A stretch of 64,000 nucleotides of DNA from Streptomyces griseocarneus (lineage in GTDB: Bacteria > Actinomycetota > Actinomycetes > Streptomycetales > Streptomycetaceae). Below are positions 57,493 through 64,000 of the stretch, in pieces. The stretch's first letter is position 1, and the number at the start of each line of letters is the position of its first letter. A program made the position numbers and the translations under genes. Where the stretch lies: NCBI GenBank assembly GCA_003674045.1, contig PENC01000009.1, positions 1 to 64,000 on the forward strand, given 5' to 3'. The notes under the pieces are model-generated. The model did not search any database, had not been told where the DNA came from, and saw nothing but the letters and a program-made list of their open reading frames with translations.

Positions 57493-58026
57493 ATGGCGTT
57501 CCTGGCTGTCATCGGACTTGTGATCGTGATCGCCCTGGTCTGGCGTGCGAGGGACAAGGTGACGGATGCGATATCCAACCTCTCGCCCCCGCAGCAGAAA
57601 TCACCGCAGAGGAAGCCGAGTTACCCCTCAAAGGCGCCCAGCTCCGCACCAAAACGGTCGAGTTCACCGCAGCCGGAGAACGAGGCGATCCGCCGGACGC
57701 CGCCCAAGAAGCCAGCCGACAGGCCCAGCGATACCACTTACGACTACAGCCCGAGCAGCCAGCCACCCGAGGTCCCGGACACACCCCACAGCCCCCGCAC
57801 CGAGAGCGACGGATATTCCGGCGGGTCCTCCAGCGGACACGACAGCAACCATCACCACCAGTCCCATCATCACGGCGGTGGCTACCACCACTCGCATGAC
57901 TACGGCGGCAGCCACCACTCCAGCCACAGCGACAGCGACAGCAGCGGTGGCAGTTCGAGCAGCCACGGCAGCGGCAGCAGCAGCGATTCCGGCAGCTCGG
58001 GCGGCGGCAGCGACTTCAGCTACTGA
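57493..58026 (+). CDS. Membrane-anchored Ser/Gly/His-rich protein
   Basis: 177 residues. One N-terminal helix (AFLAVIGLVIVIALVWRARD) followed by a Pro/Ser/Lys region and a C-terminal 70 residues of His, Ser, Gly and Asp (DSNHHHQSHHHGGGYHHSHD then SDSSGGSSSSHGSGSSSDSG). ATG 57493 has GGAGG 8 nt upstream. The His clusters could bind Zn, Ni or Cu ions; no enzyme domain is visible. Codon use is normal for GC3, so it is probably genuine despite low complexity. Confidence 0.72.
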   Translation: MAFLAVIGLVIVIALVWRARDKVTDAISNLSPPQQKSPQRKPSYPSKAPSSAPKRSSSPQPENEAIRRTPPKKPADRPSDTTYDYSPSSQPPEVPDTPHSPRTESDGYSGGSSSGHDSNHHHQSHHHGGGYHHSHDYGGSHHSSHSDSDSSGGSSSSHGSGSSSDSGSSGGGSDFSY

Positions 58027-58070
58027 CGACGACGGCTGCGGCCTCCGTCGCCGCCGATACCATCGACACC

Positions 58071-58304
58071 ATGCCTGACCCCAAAGCCATGAGCCTGCGG
58101 TTCCCCGACCCGGAGCAGCGCCGGGCCATCGAGGCCGCCGCCAGGGAAGCCGGCGTCAGCATGCAGGAGTACATCCTGTCGGCCGCCTACGAGCGCGCCA
58201 CGGCGGTTGAGGTGAAGTTCCTGGAAGCGTTCAAGGACTCGATGGCCCGCAGCGGTGACGTCTTCGACGCCGAACAGCAGCCAGGATCGGCCTCGGGGAG
58301 GTGA
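58071..58304 (+). CDS. Ribbon-helix-helix-like small protein (antitoxin candidate)
   Basis: 77 residues. The N-terminal strand MSLRFPDPEQRRAIEAAARE and following VSMQEYILSAAYERA fit a MetJ/Arc/CopG ribbon-helix-helix fold of the kind used by DUF1778 and other antitoxins. The C-terminal half (FLEAFKDSMARSGDVFDAEQ) could contact a partner. It ends 3 bp before the kinase-like gene, so the two are one operon. Antitoxin role is inferred from size, fold and position. Confidence 0.75.
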   Translation: MPDPKAMSLRFPDPEQRRAIEAAAREAGVSMQEYILSAAYERATAVEVKFLEAFKDSMARSGDVFDAEQQPGSASGR

Positions 58305-58307
58305 TCG

Positions 58308-59132
58308 ATGTTCTCGGCGCCTGACGACGCAACCGCCCAGCGCATGCGTACCGCCAGGGCCATGGCGTGCACGTCCCTCACTCTGACCGACCTCGCCCGG
58401 AAACCCGTCTGGGGCTACGCCGGCCGAACCCTGTCCGGCGCCGTTACCAGCGCACTGGGCACGAGCTGGCTCCGCGTCGTCGCAGAACGCCCCGACAAAG
58501 CACACGGAAAACTCTGGGACGGCCCCAAGGCCGCCCAGGAGCTACTTCCTTACGGGACTCCCCGTCCCGTTCTCCACCACGTCCACGACTGGCAGGGCGA
58601 CGGCTGGGCGTACCGGGCGGAGCTGTACCAGCACACGGACGCCACTATCGTCTCGCCCTCACCTGTCCTCGCGTACGATCCACCCCTTCCCGAAGCATGG
58701 TGGGCAGAGCTGCGCACTGCGCTCGACTCCCTTGCGGGAGTCCCCACCGAACGCGTCGCCGTGCGCGAGGAGTACATTCGCCGAGCGGTTCCCGAATACA
58801 CGGGCCACGACGTCGGCGAGATCGAGTGGTCCACCGCCCATGGCGATTTCCATTGGTCGAACCTCGGCGGCCCCGACCTCACCATCCTCGACTGGGAGGG
58901 CTGGGGAAAAGCCCCGGTGGCCTTCGACGCCGCGCTCCTCCACCTCTATTCCCTCCACGCTCCCGCCACGGCCGCCCGCGTTCGCCAGACCCTCGCCCAC
59001 ATCCTCGACACTCCGGCCGCACGCGTGGCAGAACTGACCGTCTGCGCCCAGGTGCTCCAGGCGGCCGACCGCACGGAGTTCTACAAGAAGCTGGCGGGCC
59101 CGGCGAAGGAATATCTGAACGTCAACTTCTGA
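58308..59132 (+). CDS. APH-fold phosphotransferase-like protein (kinase; toxin candidate)
   Basis: 274 residues. The C-terminal lobe has the aminoglycoside phosphotransferase/choline kinase signature: catalytic HGDFHWSNLG and metal-binding LTILDWEGWG, followed by AFDAALLHLY. The N-lobe is compact (LARKPVWGYAGRTLSGAVTS; WLRVVAERPDKAHGKLWDGP, with a candidate ATP-binding Lys). The gene is preceded by a ribbon-helix-helix protein at 3 bp. It overlaps the convergent Lrp gene by 11 bp. The substrate could be an antibiotic, a metabolite or a cellular target as in kinase toxins; the sequence does not decide. Confidence 0.82.
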   Translation: MFSAPDDATAQRMRTARAMACTSLTLTDLARKPVWGYAGRTLSGAVTSALGTSWLRVVAERPDKAHGKLWDGPKAAQELLPYGTPRPVLHHVHDWQGDGWAYRAELYQHTDATIVSPSPVLAYDPPLPEAWWAELRTALDSLAGVPTERVAVREEYIRRAVPEYTGHDVGEIEWSTAHGDFHWSNLGGPDLTILDWEGWGKAPVAFDAALLHLYSLHAPATAARVRQTLAHILDTPAARVAELTVCAQVLQAADRTEFYKKLAGPAKEYLNVNF

Positions 59133-59592
59133 CGGCGGCGGCCACGGCTTCCGTCACCGACCGGCCCGGAAGCGGGCTGGAGTAGACGACGCTCGTGGTG
59201 ACGGAGCCCAGCGCGCCGATACGCCCCGTGGTGCGTTCCAGATCCCGCATCGAGCGGGCGACGACCTTGAGGACGAAGCAGTCCTCGCCCGTCACGTGGT
59301 GGGCCTCCACGATCTCGGGGGTGGTGTCGAGCAGGTCGTGGAAGGGCTTGTAGTTGCCGTTGGGGTAGCGGAGGCGTACGAAGGCCAGAACGTCGAGGCC
59401 CAGGCGCTCGGGGCTCACGTCGGCGGAGTAGCCGGAGATGACGCCGCTCTCCTCCAGCCGGCGGACGCGTTCGGCGACGGCGCTCGGTGACATCGAGACG
59501 GCACGGGCGAGCTCCGCGTAGCTGGCGCGCCCGTTGTGCTGGAGGGCGTCCAGGATGCGTATGTCGGTGGCGTCGAGGGAATCAGCGGCCAT
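59122..59592 (-). CDS. Lrp/AsnC family transcriptional regulator
   Basis: 156 residues. Helix-turn-helix LDATDIRILDALQHNGRASY ... MSPSAVAERVRRLEESGVI and a RAM effector domain (VEAHHVTGEDCFVLKVVARS; GSVTTSVVYSSPLP). It is divergent from the rhodanese gene and likely controls it or an amino-acid pathway. ATG 59592. The 3' end overlaps the convergent kinase gene. Confidence 0.92.
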   Translation of the reverse strand: MAADSLDATDIRILDALQHNGRASYAELARAVSMSPSAVAERVRRLEESGVISGYSADVSPERLGLDVLAFVRLRYPNGNYKPFHDLLDTTPEIVEAHHVTGEDCFVLKVVARSMRDLERTTGRIGALGSVTTSVVYSSPLPGRSVTEAVAAAVRS

Positions 59593-59685
59593 GGCGGATT
59601 GATACCACGCTTTCCACGGCGGGAGGCAGCGAAGGGCGTGGATCACGGGTTCTGCGGGAATCCGGGGCGCCGTAGCGTCTTGGGC

Positions 59686-60165
59686 ATGACGACGACCCAC
59701 TTCAGCGCCGCCCTCCGAATCCCCCCGGCCGCCCCCGCCGCCGCGGCCTCCTTCTTCGCCGCGCGGCTCACATTCGAGACGGACGTCTCCGACGTCCACG
59801 CCTCGCTGGAGTCCGGGAACCCCGGCTTCGTTCTCATCGACTCACGGTCGGACGAGGCGTGGACCCAGGGCCATGTACCCGGCGCGCTGCACCTCCCGAC
59901 CGCCGACATCCCCACCCGCGCCGTGCAGCTTCTGGACCCGGCGACACCGGTCATCACGTACTGCTGGGGCCCCGGTTGCAACGGCGCGACGCGGGCAGCA
60001 CTTGCCCTGGCCCGGCTCGGCTTCCAGGTCAAGGAAATGATCGGCGGCATCGAGTACTGGACCCGCGAGGGCTTCCCCGTCGAGGGGCCTGGCGGCGTCG
60101 AGCGGCAGGCGCCTGATCCTCTGACAGCGCCGCTCGTCTCGGCGGCGGGCCACTGCGGTTGCTGA
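59686..60165 (+). CDS. Rhodanese-like domain protein
   Basis: 159 residues. A single rhodanese module: FVLIDSRSDEAWTQGHVPGA, LHLPTADIP, then VITYCWGPGCNGATRAALAL with catalytic Cys in the loop CWGPGCNG (two Cys four residues apart), and GGIEYWTREGF. It ends GHCGC. Transfers sulfane sulfur; persulfide or cyanide metabolism possible. ATG 59686 is 7 nt after TAGCGT (leaderless). Its 3' end is duplicated at 60906. Confidence 0.9.
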   Translation: MTTTHFSAALRIPPAAPAAAASFFAARLTFETDVSDVHASLESGNPGFVLIDSRSDEAWTQGHVPGALHLPTADIPTRAVQLLDPATPVITYCWGPGCNGATRAALALARLGFQVKEMIGGIEYWTREGFPVEGPGGVERQAPDPLTAPLVSAAGHCGC

Positions 60166-60240
60166 ACGGCGGACCGGCCGGTCCGCCGGCCCCGGGGACG
60201 GCGACTCGCGTACCCGGTGGCTCACCGCGGCCGGACTGCT
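60158..60240 (+). repeat. Direct repeat, left copy (rhodanese 3' end)
   Basis: Begins in the last codons of the rhodanese gene (TGCGGTTGCTGAAC) and continues through CCCGGGGAC, GCGACTCG and GTACCCGG.GGCTCACCGCG. A diverged copy lies at 60906-60988, so the Uma2 gene between them is bracketed by a direct duplication. Confidence 0.7.
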
Positions 60241-60265
60241 TGTTGCGTGTAGTGGTGTCCCGGGT

Positions 60266-60847
60266 TCACCTTGTGGTTTTCGGGGTGTAGAGGGGGAGAT
60301 CGGCGGTGTCAATCTCCCAGGTCCCGACGGTGACGGTTTCCCCGAAGGTGTAGTGCTGGCGGTTGCCGTACTGGGGTCGGCCGTCATGTGTGCCCGGCGC
60401 CCAGTGGTGGAGGGCTGTCCCGTCCCGGGGGTCGATGATGAGGTAGTGCGGGATCGACATGGCCCGGTAGTCCTCGAGCTTTCCCGCGTAGTCGTTCTCC
60501 GGGTTCGAGCGGGAGACAATCTCTACGACGAGGTGCGCCCGGGCGGGGTCGATGGCTTGTGCGTCGGCATCGGCCATTTTCTCATCGATCACCACGATGT
60601 CGGGGATCCGCAGGATGCCGAGCCGGGGGTCTTCCACGTCCGTTTTCGTCATCGCCACGAGACCTGTACCGGCGAGCTGGGTATCCAGCTGGACCCGGAC
60701 GCGGTGCGCGACCCGCTGATGATGCAGCCCCGAACTCATCATCATGAGCAGCTGACCATGGCTGATCTCCGGGCTGCGCAGCGGGGCAGGGTGCTCCAAG
60801 GCGTCCCGGAACTCGCGCAGTTGCCGGTAGGCACTCCCCTCGGTCAT
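60266..60847 (-). CDS. Uma2 family (PD-(D/E)XK nuclease-fold) protein
   Basis: 193 residues. The Uma2 core is visible: SPEISHGQLLMMMSSGLHHQ, PDIVVIDEK (Asp), HLVVEIVSRSNPENDYAGKL (Glu and Lys) and IPHYLIIDPRDGTALHH. The fold is that of restriction-type endonucleases; the biological role is undefined, and the family is highly multiplied in cyanobacteria and Streptomyces. ATG 60847. Flanked by about 83-bp direct repeats. Confidence 0.9.
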   Translation of the reverse strand: MTEGSAYRQLREFRDALEHPAPLRSPEISHGQLLMMMSSGLHHQRVAHRVRVQLDTQLAGTGLVAMTKTDVEDPRLGILRIPDIVVIDEKMADADAQAIDPARAHLVVEIVSRSNPENDYAGKLEDYRAMSIPHYLIIDPRDGTALHHWAPGTHDGRPQYGNRQHYTFGETVTVGTWEIDTADLPLYTPKTTR

Positions 60848-60905
60848 GTTTTCACGCTACCGCACCGGTCGCCGTGCTGGTCAGGGGTTCAGGGGGAGGC
60901 GCGCT

Positions 60906-60988
60906 GTGGTTGCTGAACGCGGAACGGTCAGCCTGGGGCCCGGGGACCGCGACTCGTGTACCCGGCGGCTCACCGCGGCCAGACGGCT
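60906..60988 (+). repeat. Direct repeat, right copy
   Basis: About three-quarters identical to 60158-60240 by eye (GTGGTTGCTGAACG, GGGGACCGCGACTCGTGTAC, CGGCTCACCGCGGCC). Its right end runs into the 3' codons of the DUF6881 gene. Confidence 0.7.
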
Positions 60989-61251
60989 TTCTCCCAGATC
61001 CCCCAGAATTCGGTACGGGTGATCACGACGGCGGAGAACTCCTCCTGCGCGTCCACATCCTCGATGTCCCCCACGGGAATCTCACCGAGCCCGATCTCAC
61101 CGCTCTCATGCGATGCGTCCGCCTTGATCAGCCGACCGTCCCGGTAACTCTGGACCTTCCGGGTCTCGTATCCGTCGCGCCCGATCTCGCTGAAGAACAC
61201 CACCGGTTCCTCGACGAAGTCGTGATGCCACTCGACCTTCCAGTACTTCAT
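60970..61251 (-). CDS. DUF6881 protein (immunity-type)
   Basis: 93 residues. YWKVEWHHDFVEEPVVFFSE followed by IGRDGYETRKVQSYRDGRL, GLGEIPVGDIEDVDA and TEFWGIWEKAV, the layout of DUF6881, a small acidic domain found in bacterial polymorphic-toxin immunity arrays. ATG 61251. First recognisable member of a run of short reverse-strand genes. The stop codon lies inside a direct repeat. Confidence 0.8.
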   Translation of the reverse strand: MKYWKVEWHHDFVEEPVVFFSEIGRDGYETRKVQSYRDGRLIKADASHESGEIGLGEIPVGDIEDVDAQEEFSAVVITRTEFWGIWEKAVWPR

Positions 61252-61267
61252 GCCGGCCCTCCCCGGG

Positions 61268-61621
61268 CTACGCCCCCCGGTCGAACATCTTCATCCAGAA
61301 CAGGGCCCGGGACTCGGTCGAGTCCGCCAGGATCAGGTGAAACCCCGCAACAGTCGGCCGCACACTGATCATGGACAGATACTCCTCCGGGTAGCCCTGA
61401 AGAAACTCCACCAGCTTCACCGTTTCCTGCAGGAGCACCTCGTCATCGCCGGTCCTTCTGAGCCTCCTCCGGTATACGCACAGCAGCGCCGACGTAGCGA
61501 CCAAGCCGCTCTCCACGGAGAACTCTTGCTCGACCTTCGCCATGGCCGTCCTGTCGAACACCCCGGCAGCCACAGCGTCCCGGATCAGTGCTCTCAGGTC
61601 ACCCTGGCTCATGCTCCCCAT
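61268..61621 (-). CDS. Small hypothetical protein of the putative immunity array
   Basis: 117 residues, mostly helical: SQGDLRALIRDAVAAGVFDR, AMAKVEQEFSVESGL, QETVKLVEFLQGYPEEY and LILADSTESRALFWMKMFDR. No family recognised. ATG 61621 is 8 nt after CGGAGG; a GTG at 61630 falls in the ribosome site. The gene upstream overlaps it by about 20 bp. Resembles in size and context other immunity proteins, which is only a contextual guess. Confidence 0.68.
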   Translation of the reverse strand: MGSMSQGDLRALIRDAVAAGVFDRTAMAKVEQEFSVESGLVATSALLCVYRRRLRRTGDDEVLLQETVKLVEFLQGYPEEYLSMISVRPTVAGFHLILADSTESRALFWMKMFDRGA

Positions 61622-61958
61622 GCTGTTCACCTCCGCTCACGGCAGCGGAAAGAATCAGCGCCGAGGCGACGACTCGAGGCCCCTCCATGACGAGGAGTTC
61701 AGCACCTGGGTGCAATTGAGGTGCGGCAAGGTCACGCGCCAAAAAAACGACCTTGCAGAGCCACCTTCCATCATTCTGCACACCGACCTGCTGAATCAGG
61801 ATGCTCAACTGGCTCGCCGTTGCGGGCCAACCTGGCTGCACCTCGCCACCGCCCGCTTCGACGAACACCGAAGTTGCCGCATAAACCGGAGCCGTCGGAG
61901 GACCGGAACGCCTACCGCCTCGGTCACTCAAAACCCAGGCAACCGAGGCTTCGGCCAT
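61599..61958 (-). CDS. EF-Tu-domain-like small protein
   Basis: 119 residues. SVAWVLSDRGGRRSGPPTAP then VFVEAGGGEVQPGW, LCKVVFLARDLAAPQLHPGA and ELLVMEGPRVVASALI. The G-G-R-R-x-P start and x-F-L-A-x-x-x-x-x-x-L-x-P-G-A-x-L-x-x-x-E-G-x-x-V-V turn resemble the beta-barrel domain of elongation factors as found in stand-alone Streptomyces proteins. Some codons have A/T third positions (GTT TTG AGT), unlike core genes. Start ATG 61958 is tentative. Confidence 0.62.
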   Translation of the reverse strand: MAEASVAWVLSDRGGRRSGPPTAPVYAATSVFVEAGGGEVQPGWPATASQLSILIQQVGVQNDGRWLCKVVFLARDLAAPQLHPGAELLVMEGPRVVASALILSAAVSGGEQHGEHEPG

Positions 61959-62088
61959 GGGGGTGTCGATAGCCCGCATACCTACCGCCGGTCCCCTTCG
62001 CCTGACCACGCCGTGCAACGCTCGTCACCCCGACTCTCCGCAGCACGCGCCTCTGCCCGGGCGCCAAGTCCCGGCCCGACCGCGTCAC

Positions 62089-62532
62089 TCACCTTCTCGG
62101 ACCGGATCCCGGAACGCTTCTAAAGGTCAGCAACTCACTCACCGAGGCCGAAACATCCAACAACTTCTCGTGAGCAACGTCCGGCGCCTTGAACAGGTTC
62201 TCTGCAGCGAAGGCCAAGAATTCCGGCGGCAGCCAGATCAAGTACTCCTCAACGTACGAAGGAAGATCTGCACGCCACACGAACTCGCCGTCGGTCAGGA
62301 CGGACGACCCTCCGGGGACATGAAAAGATCCCGCCAAAACATCCACGGTTGTTTCCATGACATCCAGGAGCGGGTGTCCCGAGTTCAAGTACTCACTCAC
62401 CAAGCGAGGCGAGTATCGAACGTCCCTCCTCAGGACATCGCCAATCGATTCACTATACACGACACTCTTACCGCCTGAGTCCAGCTCACGAAAGAATCCG
62501 ATAAATTGCACAGCCACTACCCACACGACCAT
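62089..62532 (-). CDS. Hypothetical protein, immunity-like
   Basis: 147 residues. Readable segments: GKSVVYSESIGDVLRRDVRY, VSEYLNSGHPLLDVMETTVD, GSFHVPGGSSVLTDGEFVWR, ADLPSYVEEYLIWLPPEFLA. It resembles uncharacterised actinobacterial proteins found near toxin genes (LxxGxPxLDVMExTxDVxxGxFxVPGGSSxLTDGxxVWR). GC3 is lower than in housekeeping genes. Start could be ATG 62532 or GTG 62514. The 130 bp before the next leftward gene and 217 bp to the right hold no gene. Confidence 0.7.
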   Translation of the reverse strand: MVVWVVAVQFIGFFRELDSGGKSVVYSESIGDVLRRDVRYSPRLVSEYLNSGHPLLDVMETTVDVLAGSFHVPGGSSVLTDGEFVWRADLPSYVEEYLIWLPPEFLAFAAENLFKAPDVAHEKLLDVSASVSELLTFRSVPGSGPRR

Positions 62533-62749
62533 TCTCTACCGGAAGGAAAACAAGGAAGCGTCTCAGTCACGACGAGTGATGTCTGGATCTCCCTGTAACG
62601 GACGCAGGATCACCGATCGGCCACACTGGAGCACCCTCAGGGACATGGACGCGGGAAACCACAGCGCAACCCCCCGTCGAAGCCCGCGACGGATCGGCTC
62701 GAATCACGCCTGCTCTCCTTGAAAGCCCCAGCCGGACACAGGCAGGTCA

Positions 62750-63175
62750 CTAATCACCCGAAAACGGGCTCTGCCCACTCCCCCATTCAAAGATGTAATC
62801 CCCTTGCTGGGTCGTCGGCCTGACGAGGGGCAATCTGTCGACCGCAAGGTGGAATTCTTGGCGAAGCCAGCCTTCCATCGCCAAGGCAGCGACCTCGGAT
62901 CGGTAGTCGCTCAGCGGAAACGAGAGTTCGTGGACCGTGACGTGAACCTCACCGCCGACGTCATGCGTAACTTCCCTGGCGCATCGTGACGCTCCGTAGC
63001 ATAGCCATGCCGCGTCCTTCCAATGCATCCCTTCGGGCAAGTGAAGGGAGAATTTCCGGTAGATCTGCACTCCCAGCGGTGACTGGCGTTCTTTCGGAGC
63101 CAGCTCGGCCCGCAAGTCAGCTGCGAGTCCCCCATGGGTGAAGTATTTGCGGTACTTGAACGTATAGGCTGCCAC
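62750..63175 (-). CDS. Hypothetical protein of the putative immunity array
   Basis: 141 residues: AYTFKYRKYFTHGGLAADLR, QIYRKFSLHLPEGMHWKDAA, CAREVTHDVGGEVHVTVHEL and ALAMEGWLRQEFHLAVDRLP. Alternating strands and one long helix suggest a compact alpha/beta domain. No family recognised. GTG 63175. Base composition at third positions is mixed, as in neighbouring genes of this run. Confidence 0.68.
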   Translation of the reverse strand: MAAYTFKYRKYFTHGGLAADLRAELAPKERQSPLGVQIYRKFSLHLPEGMHWKDAAWLCYGASRCAREVTHDVGGEVHVTVHELSFPLSDYRSEVAALAMEGWLRQEFHLAVDRLPLVRPTTQQGDYIFEWGSGQSPFSGD

Positions 63176-63207
63176 GGTTTAGCTCTTCCCCTCTCGGAGA
63201 CTCACGC

Positions 63208-63594
63208 TCACAGCCAGTACGGGTAAATGTCAAGGTTCTTCACCTTCAGCGAGATGCCGTCACCCTGCGACGGCCTGTCTCTGCCTGCAAGCTCGATCGT
63301 GACAAGGTCCTTCTGGATCCTCAGAGTCAATACCGAGTCATCGTCCACCCTCTCCACGACTCCCGAGAGCGCGATCGACCGAGCGGCATCCGGCCCCCCG
63401 GCGTCGATTTCTTCTGCGGGCGATGGCGCGGGGAACCACTGCTCGACTTCCTCACCGATCTCAAGCTCGACGTCGAAAACCCCCAGCTCGGGTGCCTCCT
63501 CTCCTCGCCACCTACCCCACGAGCTACCTGCCGCACAGGTGAACTCGACCTTCTTCGCTTCGATGTCCAGAATTTTTGTAATCGTGATACGCAT
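63208..63594 (-). CDS. Hypothetical beta-rich protein of the putative immunity array
   Basis: 128 residues: RITITKILDIEAKKVEFTCA, GVFDVELEIGEEVEQWFPA, IALSGVVERVDDDSVLTLRI and LVTIELAGRDRPSQGDGISL, ending IYPYWL. Strands alternate as in small OB- or beta-sandwich domains. ATG 63594 lies 4 bp after the stop of the upstream gene, so the two are co-transcribed. Family unknown. Confidence 0.7.
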   Translation of the reverse strand: MRITITKILDIEAKKVEFTCAAGSSWGRWRGEEAPELGVFDVELEIGEEVEQWFPAPSPAEEIDAGGPDAARSIALSGVVERVDDDSVLTLRIQKDLVTIELAGRDRPSQGDGISLKVKNLDIYPYWL

Positions 63595-63597
63595 TAC

Positions 63598-63990
63598 CTA
63601 CCCACAGCAGCCACCGCCGGACTGAATACGGTCTCCTGCTGCCAGCGCCCCGACATCGGGCCCAGATAGACACACCATGGCTATGTGCGGAGGGTCCAGG
63701 ATATTCACACGAAAACCGTAGCGTTCAATCCACTTAAGAATCAGCGGCGCAACCCGGACCCCCATGGAAGGTCCTCGCACGACAGAGAGCCTGGCTTCTG
63801 GGCGCGCCACCCCAGAAAGGCACCGGACGATGCATGCAACACAGTCGCCGTCCAGGGCAACCCTGTCCTCGACCCGCAGTACAACTATTCCCCGGCCGTA
63901 CGTCCCCGCCCACCCTGGGCGCCGTGTCTCAATGGAGTTCATTCCTGAGGTAGCTGACGTACTCAACTTCCGACCCTCGAAGGGATTCAC
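63598..63990 (-). CDS. Small translation-factor-barrel-like protein, start near window edge
   Basis: 130 residues from GTG 63990 or 114 from ATG 63942. GRGIVVLRVEDRVALDGDCV, RPEARLSVVRGPSMGVRVAP, LILKWIERYGFRVNILDPPH and VCLSGPDVGALAAGDRIQSG. The last portion (LxG-x(5)-GDRI-x-G) resembles EF-Tu domain II. Ends GGGCCG. The true start may lie past the window if the frame continues. It probably belongs to the same unit as the gene at 63208. Confidence 0.65.
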   Translation of the reverse strand: MNPFEGRKLSTSATSGMNSIETRRPGWAGTYGRGIVVLRVEDRVALDGDCVACIVRCLSGVARPEARLSVVRGPSMGVRVAPLILKWIERYGFRVNILDPPHIAMVCLSGPDVGALAAGDRIQSGGGCCG

Positions 63991-64000
63991 GATCGATCCG

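Overview
The window is a high-GC actinobacterial chromosome segment, almost certainly Streptomyces. Third codon positions are nearly all G/C, GTG starts are frequent, and several promoters place a TANNNT box 6-7 nt before the start codon (leaderless mRNAs). The order acyl-CoA carboxylase alpha / DeoR / LpdA-like / purine nucleoside phosphorylase / phosphohexomutase / deoC / aldehyde dehydrogenases / sigQ / afsQ1-afsQ2 / add / deoA / cdd / nucleoside ABC transporter / sialic-acid-like cluster matches the conserved Streptomyces core around afsQ1-afsQ2.

Layout. 1-5.7 kb: 3' end of a biotin-carboxylase/BCCP subunit, two regulators, an LpdA-type flavoprotein and a GGCT-fold protein. 5.8-34.6 kb: a dispersed nucleoside uptake and catabolism island (pnp, a phosphohexomutase likely acting as phosphopentomutase, deoC, add, deoA, cdd, BMP-type lipoprotein plus ABC ATPase and two permeases). 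It is interrupted by the SigQ/AfsQ1/AfsQ2 signalling locus and assorted genes. Five promoter regions of nucleoside genes carry the palindrome CTACGCGCGTAG or a close variant, which points to one shared repressor. 34.7-43.3 kb: a nonulosonic-acid wall-polymer cluster (NeuB-like synthase, fused cytidylyltransferase-HAD phosphatase, four glycosyltransferase-like proteins, an acyltransferase), matching what is known of Kdn/teichulosonic-acid loci in Streptomyces. 43.3-50 kb: a TetR/FAD-monooxygenase pair with tandem operators, small membrane proteins, a secreted mannose-lectin-like protein and an SGNH hydrolase.

50-64 kb is accessory-like. It has a giant XRE-nSTAND-WD40 protein with 14 WD40 repeats, a secreted ricin-B-like lectin, an intact XRE/DUF397 pair, a ribbon-helix-helix plus APH-fold kinase operon, Lrp and rhodanese genes, a Uma2 gene bracketed by a direct duplication, and a reverse-strand series of small genes that looks like an immunity-gene array (DUF6881 and others) running off the right end.

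Dispersed intergenic repeats are prominent. A GGGGCGCGGGGAACTGCGCGA-core element occurs at least seven times, once inside a coding 3' end. A longer variant overlaps two stop codons. A pair of about 200-bp, roughly 97% identical inverted repeats (8858-9055 and 9519-9718) encloses the decayed remains of an XRE/DUF397 pair. No tRNA, rRNA, CRISPR array or complete insertion sequence was seen.
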